Source: an uncultured Lachnospiraceae bacterium (lineage in GTDB: Bacteria; Bacillota; Clostridia; Lachnospirales; Lachnospiraceae). Taken from it: 7,616 bases of DNA. Under the pieces are notes generated by a model. That model had not been told where the DNA came from. It made no database searches and worked only from the letters and a program-made list of their open reading frames with translations. The stretch is taken from positions 1 to 7,616 of the forward strand of contig CASGVX010000100.1 in NCBI GenBank assembly GCA_949346185.1. The letters are read 5' to 3'. Both the position numbers and the translations under genes were made by a program. Of the stretch, positions 1-6,132 are shown one piece after another; within the stretch, counting starts at the first letter, position 1, and each line of letters starts with the position of its first letter.

Positions 1-23
1 AAGTCAAGAAATGGAGATGTTAC

Positions 24-1028
24 ATGGGCATATCAAGTACGCAATACCGGGACATTATGTTCCAGTATGACCAGACCAGAACCAGAAACCAGCGGAGACT
101 GGATGACCGATATAAGGAATTATATCAAAAGTTTCCCGAACTGAAAAAAATTCACGACATATTGGTGGAAATATCCATAAGTCAAGCCCGCTTAGAGTTA
201 CTGAATCCTAAACAGGCAAAAATGCAGGCAGCGGAATACGCTGGCAGGCATGCCGCCCTGTCGGCCAGGAAGGCAGAAATCTTACTGGAAAACAACTATC
301 CTGCGGATTATCTGGATCCCATCTACCAATGCAGAGACTGCAGGGATACCGGATATATCCAGGGCGGCCCCTGCCATTGCCTCACTCAGGCAAAATTGAC
401 CATATTATACGAAAACTCTAACCTGAATGATATTCTGGAAACGGAAAACTTTCACCATTTCCAAGAGGAATACTATGATGACGGCTCCATTGATGACAAC
501 CTCTCCCTGACGCCCAGGGAGAATATCAGGCGGGTAAAGAAAATCTGTCTGGATTTTGTACGGCATTTTGATGAGGCTCACGAAAACTTACTTTTTTATG
601 GCCCCACCGGCGTGGGCAAGACATTCCTTACCCACTGCATCGCCAAGGAACTGTTGGATACTTCCCACACGGTTGTTTACTTGACTTCTCTACAACTTTT
701 TGATATTTTAGAGAAAAACAAGTTTCAGAAAAAGGAATTTACTGAAACGAATGAGCAGATTTCCTATATTCTGGCTAGCGACCTGCTAATCATTGATGAT
801 TTGGGGACAGAATTATCCAATGCCTTCACTTCATCGCAACTTTACTACATCATTGAGGAAAGGCGGATCAATCACCATTCCACCATTATATCCACCAATC
901 TTTCTTTTTCGGATATTCAGGAACGATACAGCGAGCGCATCCTATCCCGCTTTATCGGGTACTATGATTTCAAACAAATCGTAGGAGAGGATATCCGCAT
1001 TCAGAAAGTAATCAAACGGCCGCATTAA
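24..1028 (+). CDS. dnaC: DnaI/DnaC-like replicative helicase loader (AAA+ ATPase)
   Basis: This 334-residue protein has the layout of the Firmicute helicase loader, a cytoplasmic AAA+ ATPase that helps place the replicative helicase on DNA at origins and restarting forks. Seen: an N-terminal helical part (about 1-95); a metal-binding-type cysteine cluster (C103, C106, C117, C119); Walker A GPTGVGKT at 193-200; Walker B LLIIDDLG at 254-261; a sensor-1 stretch STIISTN at 286-292; and an arginine-containing RILSR motif at 305-309. The length is normal for clostridial members. The ATG is preceded by GGAG with a 7-base spacer, and MGISSTQY resembles the family N-terminus as I remember it, so this start is favoured although the frame stays open to the window edge. 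The PRPP synthase gene follows after a short gap on the same strand. IstB-type transposition helpers share the ATPase core, but the cysteine cluster and the context favour a chromosomal loader. Confidence 0.92.
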   Translation: MGISSTQYRDIMFQYDQTRTRNQRRLDDRYKELYQKFPELKKIHDILVEISISQARLELLNPKQAKMQAAEYAGRHAALSARKAEILLENNYPADYLDPIYQCRDCRDTGYIQGGPCHCLTQAKLTILYENSNLNDILETENFHHFQEEYYDDGSIDDNLSLTPRENIRRVKKICLDFVRHFDEAHENLLFYGPTGVGKTFLTHCIAKELLDTSHTVVYLTSLQLFDILEKNKFQKKEFTETNEQISYILASDLLIIDDLGTELSNAFTSSQLYYIIEERRINHHSTIISTNLSFSDIQERYSERILSRFIGYYDFKQIVGEDIRIQKVIKRPH

Positions 1029-1071
1029 TAGGAGAGAATGCGAACAATTACACGATGAATCGCAACCACAT

Positions 1072-1076
1072 GGAGG
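1072..1076 (+). promoter_or_regulatory. ribosome binding site deciding the prs start
   Basis: GGAGG with a 5-base spacer before ATG 1082. It lies inside the reading frame if translation began at ATG 1055 or ATG 1070, so it is the main argument for the shorter 390-residue product. Confidence 0.7.
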
Positions 1077-1081
1077 ACTTT

Positions 1082-2254
1082 ATGAAACGACACGACAAAT
1101 TAGCAGAAACTATTCCCTACGGCACTCTGGGCATTCTGGCACTGGAAAGCAGCCAGGATATGGGCAAGAGGGTGAATGATTACATTGTAGAGTGGAGAAA
1201 GGAGCGGGCGCGCAAGCACACCACTGCCTCTTCTTTCGCCGGATACAACAGGGATTCTTTCATCATTTCATCTGCCTGCCCCCGCTTTGGCTCTGGAGAG
1301 GCCAAGGGAATCATCCACGAATCGGTTCGGGGAGACGATATCTATCTGCTGGTAGATGTCTGCAATTACAGCCTGACCTACACTGTGTGCGGCCAGACGA
1401 ACCATATGTCCCCAGATGACCACTACCAGGATTTGAAGAGAATTATCGCGGCAGTGGGAGGAAAAGCACGACGCATCACTGTGATTATGCCATTCCTTTA
1501 CGAGAGCCGCCAGCACCGGAGAAGCGCCAGGGAATCCTTGGATTGCGCACTAGCCCTGCAGGAACTGACTCAAATGGGCGTGGAGAGCATTATCACCTTT
1601 GACGCCCATGATCCCCGGGTACAAAATGCCATTCCGTTAAAAAGCTTTGAGACAGTGCAGCCTACATATCAATTTATCAAGGCACTCTTGAACAACATAG
1701 AGGATTTGAGGGTTGACGCACAGCACATGATGGTAATCAGCCCCGATGAAGGAGCTATGGGCAGAGCCGTGTATTATGCAAATGTGCTGGGCATCGACAT
1801 CGGCATGTTCTATAAGCGAAGAGACTACAGCAGGATTGTGGACGGCAGAAACCCAATTATTGCCCACGAATTTCTGGGCTCTGATTTGGAGGGAAAGGAT
1901 GTAATCATCATTGACGACATGATTTCCTCCGGCGAGAGCATGATCGATGTGGCAACGGAATTGAAGAGAAGAAAGGCACGGCGCATCTTTGTCGCCGCTA
2001 CCTTCGGCCTCTTCACCAACGGCATGGAGAAATTCGACGCCGCCCATGAAGCCGATCTGATTGACAAGGTCATGACCACCAACCTAGTATATCAGCCTGA
2101 GGAAGTTTTAAGCCGGGATTACTATATCAGCGTGGACATGAGCAAATATGTGGCCCTGCTTATCGACACCCTAAACCATGACCAGTCCATCAGCGAGCTC
2201 CTGAATCCAGCAGAACGCATCCATGAAATCTTAAAGAAATATGGTCAAATATAG
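1082..2254 (+). CDS. prs: ribose-phosphate pyrophosphokinase (PRPP synthase), long clostridial form
   Basis: This enzyme would make PRPP from ribose 5-phosphate and ATP for nucleotide, histidine and tryptophan synthesis in the cytoplasm. Numbering from the 1082 start (390 residues), the canonical blocks appear in order: FGSGE (69-73), ESVRG (80-84), MPFLYESRQHRR (136-147, the usual IPY-Y-ARQDR block), the DAHD block with the catalytic-type histidine (174-177), VISPDEGAMGRA (218-229), YKRR (244-247), and the PRPP loop DVIIIDDMISSGES (273-286). It is about 70 residues longer than the usual 310-320, with extra residues before FGSGE and at the C-terminus. I know related long forms from clostridia. 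Start choice: ATG 1082 has GGAGG 5 bases upstream, while in-frame ATGs at 1055 and 1070 lack a well-placed site (the GGAG at 1031 is 20 bases from 1055). It is probably co-transcribed with the helicase-loader gene. Confidence 0.93.
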   Translation: MKRHDKLAETIPYGTLGILALESSQDMGKRVNDYIVEWRKERARKHTTASSFAGYNRDSFIISSACPRFGSGEAKGIIHESVRGDDIYLLVDVCNYSLTYTVCGQTNHMSPDDHYQDLKRIIAAVGGKARRITVIMPFLYESRQHRRSARESLDCALALQELTQMGVESIITFDAHDPRVQNAIPLKSFETVQPTYQFIKALLNNIEDLRVDAQHMMVISPDEGAMGRAVYYANVLGIDIGMFYKRRDYSRIVDGRNPIIAHEFLGSDLEGKDVIIIDDMISSGESMIDVATELKRRKARRIFVAATFGLFTNGMEKFDAAHEADLIDKVMTTNLVYQPEEVLSRDYYISVDMSKYVALLIDTLNHDQSISELLNPAERIHEILKKYGQI

Positions 2255-2271
2255 AAAAATATGGTAATATA

Positions 2272-2319
2272 AAAAGGCTGTATGATGAATAGCAGTAATC
2301 TATTGATCTGCAGCCTTTT
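2272..2319 (+). terminator. terminator-like hairpin after prs
   Basis: AAAAGGCTG at 2272-2280 pairs perfectly with CAGCCTTTT at 2311-2319. Inside, GATGAATAG (2284-2292) pairs with CTATTGATC (2300-2308) apart from one G-G mismatch, so the hairpin extends almost to its tip. The T run (TTTTATT) is short and partly inside the stem. It starts 17 bases after the prs stop and most likely ends the helicase-loader/prs transcript. Its 3' arm overlaps a possible promoter for the next gene. Confidence 0.6.
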
Positions 2320-2332
2320 ATTGCGTGATAAT
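2303..2332 (+). promoter_or_regulatory. possible promoter for the secreted amidase gene
   Basis: TTGATC (2303-2308), an 18-base spacer and GATAAT (2327-2332) match the sigma-A consensus at 4 of 6 and 5 of 6 positions. Transcription would start near 2339 and leave an untranslated leader of about 130 bases before ATG 2469. The -35 sits inside the 3' arm of the preceding hairpin. This is inference from base matches only. Confidence 0.35.
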
Positions 2333-2334
2333 AT

Positions 2335-2410
2335 GGTGCCAGAGTCAAAAAGACAGCAAAGCAACAAGGCAATCCGCAGCATCAGCTGACAGCCTTCATG
2401 CTGCTGCACC
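2335..2410 (+). promoter_or_regulatory. structured 5' leader with alternative hairpins
   Basis: GGTGC (2335-2339) can close on GCACC (2406-2410). Within it, GCAGCAT (2376-2382) pairs perfectly with ATGCTGC (2398-2404), and AAGGC (2366-2370) pairs with GCCTT (2392-2396). The last two pairings cross each other. Only one base separates the 3' arms, so they look mutually exclusive rather than a simple pseudoknot. A small GTC-AAAAA-GAC hairpin lies at 2344-2354. This could be a regulatory leader for the downstream wall-active protein. I see a short likeness to c-di-GMP-I riboswitches (AGCAAAGC, then GACAGCC) but not the full consensus, so no class is assigned. Confidence 0.3.
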
Positions 2411-2468
2411 CACAAAAACACAACTTTTTATGAAGATAGAGTTTTTTCTAAAGGAAAGGTACGATGAT

Positions 2469-4016
2469 ATGAAAAAAATGAGACATATGCTTCCATTATG
2501 CGGACTGATTTTGATCATGCTCTGCACCTCCATTTCACTCTCTGGAAACCGTGCCCATGCCAAGCCGGGAGACAGTTATTCGGCAGACAAAGCCATTGCC
2601 TATGCCAATTCCTGCTTTAAAAAGAAGGGAAAATCCTACAAAGTGCGCTATAGCAAAAAATATGGCAAAGACCTGTGTGCCGGGTATGTATCCCAGTGCC
2701 TGAAAGAAGGCGGACTTCCCATGGACAGCACTTGGTACTGGAAGAGCAAGAAGAAAACTTCCCTGACCTGGCGAGTGTCTAACATGCTCTTTTCCTACCT
2801 GAAAAAGAGCGGATACAAAGTGATTTATTCCCCCAGCGCCTCCCAAGTAAAACCTGGCGATATTATTTTTTACTGGACTCATGGGGGCTGGGGTCACTGC
2901 GCCATCTGCGTGGACAAAACCGCGGCCGGCACGCCTCGCATCAATGCCTTTAACGATCCCCACTACCACTTTTCCTACTGGACACTGGGGTATAAGACTT
3001 GCGTCATCTCCATGGAGAGCAAGACAGAAACCCCGACCATCACACAGACCGCAATATGCGACGGCAAAAGAATATCCCTCTCCTGCGCCACAGAGGGAGC
3101 CGACATTTACTATACCACCGACGGCAAAATGCCTACGAAATACGCCACAAAATATACAAGACCCTTCACCGTCAAGAAAAACACCAAGGTGCAGGCAATC
3201 GCAATGTTTGGCAATTACAAAAATAGCAACGTGCTATCCAGGTTTATCGACACGAAAAAGGTAGTGGAAAACGGAATTTATTATATCCATGTCTCCACAT
3301 CCAAAAACAAAGTGCTGGGCGTGCCAAATAACAATCTCCAAGAAAATGCGGCTCTCCAGCTGATGAATAGCACCTCTGAATACAACAGGAAGTTCTCCGT
3401 CACCTATAAAGGGAATGGCTACTACGCCTTGTCTCTTCTCCATTCCGGACATGCCCTGACAGAGGAAGATGCGGTGGGGAAAATACATACGAACGGAAAG
3501 CCCACTCAGAAAAAATATCTGGGAAGCTCCCTCGGATTATGGCGGATTAGCTATTTAGCTTCCGGAGGCATGCGCATCACCAATGCAAAAACGGCCAGAC
3601 ATCTGTCCATCGGGCAGACATGCCAAGTGGGGAATGCCGCCTATACCAGCAATAAAGCAGAACAAGCAGGCCAGTTCTGGAAATTCAGAAAAACTTCCCG
3701 CTCCATGCTGGCATTGGATCATTGCGTGGTGCCCGGCAACCTGAAAAAGAAATCCTCTTTCGTCTTTTCCGGTACCGTTTCCTCCAACTATAAAATCCAA
3801 CGGGTAACCGTCTCCATCGTAAACAAAAACAGGAAGACCGTTGCCTCAGCCAATGCCGCTCCCAAAGCGAAAAGTTATTCCATCAGAAAGCTCAGCAGGA
3901 AAATACATTTTGGCAAACTGAAAAAGGGGACTTATCGTTTCCGCATTTACGCCGTGGATACAACAAAGCAGGAAAAGATGCTGATTAATAAAGTTTTCCG
4001 CGTGAAGAAAAAATAA
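2469..4016 (+). CDS. secreted Amidase_6-type (NlpC/P60-like) protein with ricin-like lectin domain
   Basis: This 515-residue exported protein probably acts on cell-wall peptidoglycan or another surface glycopolymer. Seen: a signal peptide (basic MKKMRH, hydrophobic core about 8-24, likely cut after AHA at residue 31). Residues about 35-180 match the Amidase_6/NlpC-P60 thiol fold, with C70 in LCAGYVSQCLKEGG, GDIIFYW at 130-136, H143 in WGHCAICV and N162 as possible third polar residue. Residues about 188-260 look like the chitobiase C-terminal domain (ADIYYTTDGKMPT at 211-223). Residues about 266-406 resemble a ricin-type beta-trefoil, ending in a Q-x-W motif (QFWKF, 402-406). Residues 413-515 form a lysine-rich beta domain seen in clostridial secreted proteins. 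Start: ATG 2469 has AAGGAAAGG 9 bases upstream and begins a proper signal peptide, while the frame's upstream extension (GTG 2325, ATG 2430) lacks a site. The gene appears monocistronic. Substrate not known. Confidence 0.85.
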   Translation: MKKMRHMLPLCGLILIMLCTSISLSGNRAHAKPGDSYSADKAIAYANSCFKKKGKSYKVRYSKKYGKDLCAGYVSQCLKEGGLPMDSTWYWKSKKKTSLTWRVSNMLFSYLKKSGYKVIYSPSASQVKPGDIIFYWTHGGWGHCAICVDKTAAGTPRINAFNDPHYHFSYWTLGYKTCVISMESKTETPTITQTAICDGKRISLSCATEGADIYYTTDGKMPTKYATKYTRPFTVKKNTKVQAIAMFGNYKNSNVLSRFIDTKKVVENGIYYIHVSTSKNKVLGVPNNNLQENAALQLMNSTSEYNRKFSVTYKGNGYYALSLLHSGHALTEEDAVGKIHTNGKPTQKKYLGSSLGLWRISYLASGGMRITNAKTARHLSIGQTCQVGNAAYTSNKAEQAGQFWKFRKTSRSMLALDHCVVPGNLKKKSSFVFSGTVSSNYKIQRVTVSIVNKNRKTVASANAAPKAKSYSIRKLSRKIHFGKLKKGTYRFRIYAVDTTKQEKMLINKVFRVKKK

Positions 4017-4318
4017 CCGATGCCCCTCAGCGTGAAAAGCAGGAAGATTTCCGAAAATTGACAGTTCTCGACAGGGAAAGTTTACGATATCTTTCGGAAG
4101 TTTATAAATACTTTATAATTAGTACAAATTCCATTCACAAATTATGGGTATAATAGGTTTATAAGATAAAGAAAAACATATAGTACTTCTTTATTTTTAA
4201 AAAAGCTTACGAGTTTATGTTTGAGATAGATTCTTTTTCATTTTTTTCATTTTGGCTACTGATAGCTCCCTCTATCAGTAGCCACTCCTTTTTATTCTGA
4301 TTTTTAGAACTTATTACT
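4017..4318. other. AT-rich convergent intergenic region
   Basis: These 302 bases separate the convergent amidase and anti-sigma genes. They hold an 8-bp inverted repeat TTCCGAAA/TTTCGGAA (4049-4056, 4092-4099) around a TTGACA (4058-4063). TATAAT boxes lie at 4114-4119 and 4149-4154 without good -35 partners. A minus-strand TTGTGA-17-TATAAA pair lies at 4140-4112. A strong terminator hairpin lies at 4253-4293. No open frame here has a convincing ribosome binding site. Confidence 0.6.
4253..4293 (+). terminator. rho-independent terminator, perfect 13-bp stem
   Basis: TGGCTACTGATAG (4253-4265) pairs without mismatch with CTATCAGTAGCCA (4272-4284) around a 6-base loop. Four bases later comes TTTTT (4289-4293), with a second TTTTT at about 4301-4305. 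The T tracts are on the + side only. Read on the minus strand, the stem is followed by an A-rich run, so it is a directional terminator for + strand transcripts. It may only partly block the minus-strand operon. It lies about 240 bases beyond the amidase stop, which leaves room for a separate short transcript. Confidence 0.75.
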
Positions 4319-5563
4319 TCAATCATCCAGCACCTTTTTCATGGCACTCGACAGTAATTTCTGCTCCTCTTTGGAAAGGCAAATGACCCCATTCCTCACG
4401 TCTGCCTGAAACAATTCCCATTCTATCCCAGAGTATTGTACGGTCCCCCCCGCTGATGGCGTGTTTCTCCACTCTTCCAGAGGCTCCAGCCATAGTTCCG
4501 CCCGGTCGCCTTCCAGCAGAAGACCCAGAATTAGAAGTTCCCTGTTCTGATTTTCAATTTCGAGATAAAATGCCTGTTCCGGTATTTGCTTCAGAATCTG
4601 GGACTTCCAGTGGCGCAAATTCTTTCCGCAAGTAATCGACATCCCCTCTTCCAAATACTTCTCCCTCTCCTCTGTCTCCTCTCTGTCTTTGGGGGTGGGA
4701 GACCAGACCACGCTCTGCCCGGCAAAAAAATCATACATCCACTTTCGTCCCTCCTCTCCCGTCCACATGGCCACCATTTTGTCCGGCTCCTCCTTGCTGA
4801 CTGCCTGACTGCGTTCCAGCGTGACGGAACGGATATCCTCAGGAGAGCCTATGCCCATCACCTTTTCTAGGATATCCCCCATGCCATATATCTTCCCAGC
4901 GCTCTTTGAATCAAGAATTTCCGCTCGGCTGCGCCAACATTTATAACCAATAAATTTTCCCAGGCTAATCTGCTGATCGCTATACTTGAGCAATATAAAC
5001 TGTCGGCTCGTTCTTCCCAAAATGCTGTACGCCTGCAGCCCCTCCTGAGAATCGTCTGCAAAATTATCTGCAACTATTTCTCCTGCCTTTCGATAACGAA
5101 TCCCACTCTCTTTGAGGATGTCCTCCTCATCCTTGGTCAGGAAATGGCACTGATACATGATGCCCTCGCTGGTGACGAAGGAATTGCCCTGCCCTGTACG
5201 CTTACTCGCAGTTTTATAGACTTCCTGCAGCGCCCTGGTCATCCTCACGGGCTTCTCCTTTACATAATGCGCCATACACCCCGCCAGCACGCAGAGAAGA
5301 ACTGCCGCCACGCTGCAGATCCATATCCTCCTCGCCTTTTTTTGGGGATTCTGTATGGGCAATTTTTCTATCATGCGGCAAATCCGTTCCTCCATCCCGC
5401 TCTCCTCATAGCCCTCCAGGTACCGTTCCATCTCCCCTCCAGATGCTCCGGAGCTTTCCGTCCCATCTCTCTGCCTTCGTGCTGACGACTGCACCTTTGC
5501 AGAATCGTATATCTGAAACGCCTCCCGAATAGCTTGATCCTTTTTTGAATATATCTTCTTCAT
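4319..5563 (-). CDS. probable anti-sigma factor, single-pass membrane protein
   Basis: I do not recognise the family by sequence; the role is inferred from position and topology. The 414-residue protein has a charged, helical N-terminal part (1-79, starting MKKIYSKKDQAIREAF), one membrane segment (about 80-100) after a KKARR stop-transfer-like cluster, and an outside part of about 310 residues rich in acidic and aromatic residues. Positive charges before the segment put the N-terminus inside, where it could hold the sigma factor. There is no HxxxCxxC zinc anti-sigma motif. The sequence LAGC at 93-96 reads like a lipobox at the outer end of the segment, which is unusual so far from the N-terminus. 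The ATG is preceded by GGAGG (5574-5570, 6-base spacer) and overlaps the sigma gene's stop as ATGA, indicating translational coupling and near-equal amounts of the two proteins. Last gene of the operon. Confidence 0.75.
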   Translation of the reverse strand: MKKIYSKKDQAIREAFQIYDSAKVQSSARRQRDGTESSGASGGEMERYLEGYEESGMEERICRMIEKLPIQNPQKKARRIWICSVAAVLLCVLAGCMAHYVKEKPVRMTRALQEVYKTASKRTGQGNSFVTSEGIMYQCHFLTKDEEDILKESGIRYRKAGEIVADNFADDSQEGLQAYSILGRTSRQFILLKYSDQQISLGKFIGYKCWRSRAEILDSKSAGKIYGMGDILEKVMGIGSPEDIRSVTLERSQAVSKEEPDKMVAMWTGEEGRKWMYDFFAGQSVVWSPTPKDREETEEREKYLEEGMSITCGKNLRHWKSQILKQIPEQAFYLEIENQNRELLILGLLLEGDRAELWLEPLEEWRNTPSAGGTVQYSGIEWELFQADVRNGVICLSKEEQKLLSSAMKKVLDD

Positions 5564-6105
5564 TTGACACCTCCCATCTGCAGACTTTTCTGCAACATCT
5601 TCCGTCCCCGATAAATCTGCGACTTGACCGTATTGTATGGCCTCTGAAGCACATCAGCAATCTCTCTGGGAGACATTTCATTCAAGTAATACAGCGACAG
5701 CACCTCCCGATGTGCCGCCTCTAGGTTCGTGATGGCTTCCACAATCCTCCCCACCTCCTCTTTCCCGCACACCAGTTCTTCCACATTGCATGAATCCTGC
5801 TGCCCCTCCAGCAATTCCTCATAGGATAAATCTCCCCTGCTCCTCTTTCGATAAATATCTATAGCCGCATGCTTTACCAACGTGCGCACATAGGAAACCG
5901 TCTTATAATCTGACACATCTCCCACCACATCCATATGCCTTGCCATGGAAATAATGCTATTCTGCAAGGCATCCTCCGCATCCTGGGTCTGCTTTAGTAT
6001 TCCCATGGCAATCCGCATCATCATGGCGCCATGCACCCGGTAAATCTCTTCTAATTTCTTCCTTGCATTCTCTTCCCAGACATCCGTCTTCCTTCTATTT
6101 TTCAC
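5560..6105 (-). CDS. ECF-type RNA polymerase sigma factor (sigma-70 family)
   Basis: The protein is a two-domain extracytoplasmic-function sigma factor that would direct RNA polymerase to a small regulon. Using the 6105 start (181 residues), region 2 spans about 19-87 (IYRVHGAMMMRIAMGILKQT, then DAEDALQNSII at 42-52 and the basic AIDIYRKRSR at 81-90). Region 4 spans about 125-172 with the helix-turn-helix SPREIADVLQRPYNTVKSQI at 145-164, then YRGRKML. Start: GTG 6105 has GGAAGG about 7 bases upstream. The frame also opens at GTG 6129, four bases after the upstream stop, but with a poor ribosome site; that start would add eight residues. The stop overlaps the anti-sigma start by four bases. 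No long C-terminal extension is present, so sensing probably lies in the flanking membrane proteins. ECF operons are often self-activated, but I found no convincing ECF promoter upstream. Confidence 0.9.
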   Translation of the reverse strand: MKNRRKTDVWEENARKKLEEIYRVHGAMMMRIAMGILKQTQDAEDALQNSIISMARHMDVVGDVSDYKTVSYVRTLVKHAAIDIYRKRSRGDLSYEELLEGQQDSCNVEELVCGKEEVGRIVEAITNLEAAHREVLSLYYLNEMSPREIADVLQRPYNTVKSQIYRGRKMLQKSLQMGGVK

Positions 6106-6106
6106 T

Positions 6107-6118
6107 GGCACCCCTTCC
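6107..6118 (-). promoter_or_regulatory. ribosome binding site favouring the 6105 GTG start of the sigma gene
   Basis: On the minus strand GGAAGGGG lies just before GTG 6105, with about 7 bases between GGAAGG and the start. It is much better placed than anything before the alternative GTG at 6129. The site lies inside the reading frame of the longer alternative. Confidence 0.5.
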
Positions 6119-6132
6119 AATCCTCTCACGTC

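Noticed and set aside
1..70. Possible 3' end of an upstream gene (frame 2 is open to TGA at 68-70), such as a DnaD-type protein.
   Set aside because: Too few codons to recognise anything, and it would overlap the helicase-loader gene by about 47 bases.
1637..2047. A 136-codon minus-strand ORF inside prs.
   Set aside because: It is antisense to a clearly conserved enzyme, has no family motifs and is explained by codon structure of the sense gene.
2366..2404. H-type pseudoknot from AAGGC/GCCTT and GCAGCAT/ATGCTGC.
   Set aside because: Only one base links the two 3' arms, too short to cross the 5-bp stem. Mutually exclusive hairpins are more likely.
2335..2410. Assignment of the leader as a c-di-GMP-I or ydaO-type c-di-AMP riboswitch.
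   Set aside because: Only short look-alike strings are present (AGCAAAGC, AATCCG, GACAGCC). The long conserved blocks and receptor parts of these classes are missing.
4112..4140. Minus-strand promoter TTGTGA-17-TATAAA.
   Set aside because: The spacing is good, but nothing on the minus strand downstream looks like a gene, and such matches are common in AT-rich DNA.
4217..4300. A 27-codon + strand ORF (ATG 4217) with a hydrophobic product.
   Set aside because: No ribosome binding site precedes it, and most of it is the terminator hairpin and T tracts.
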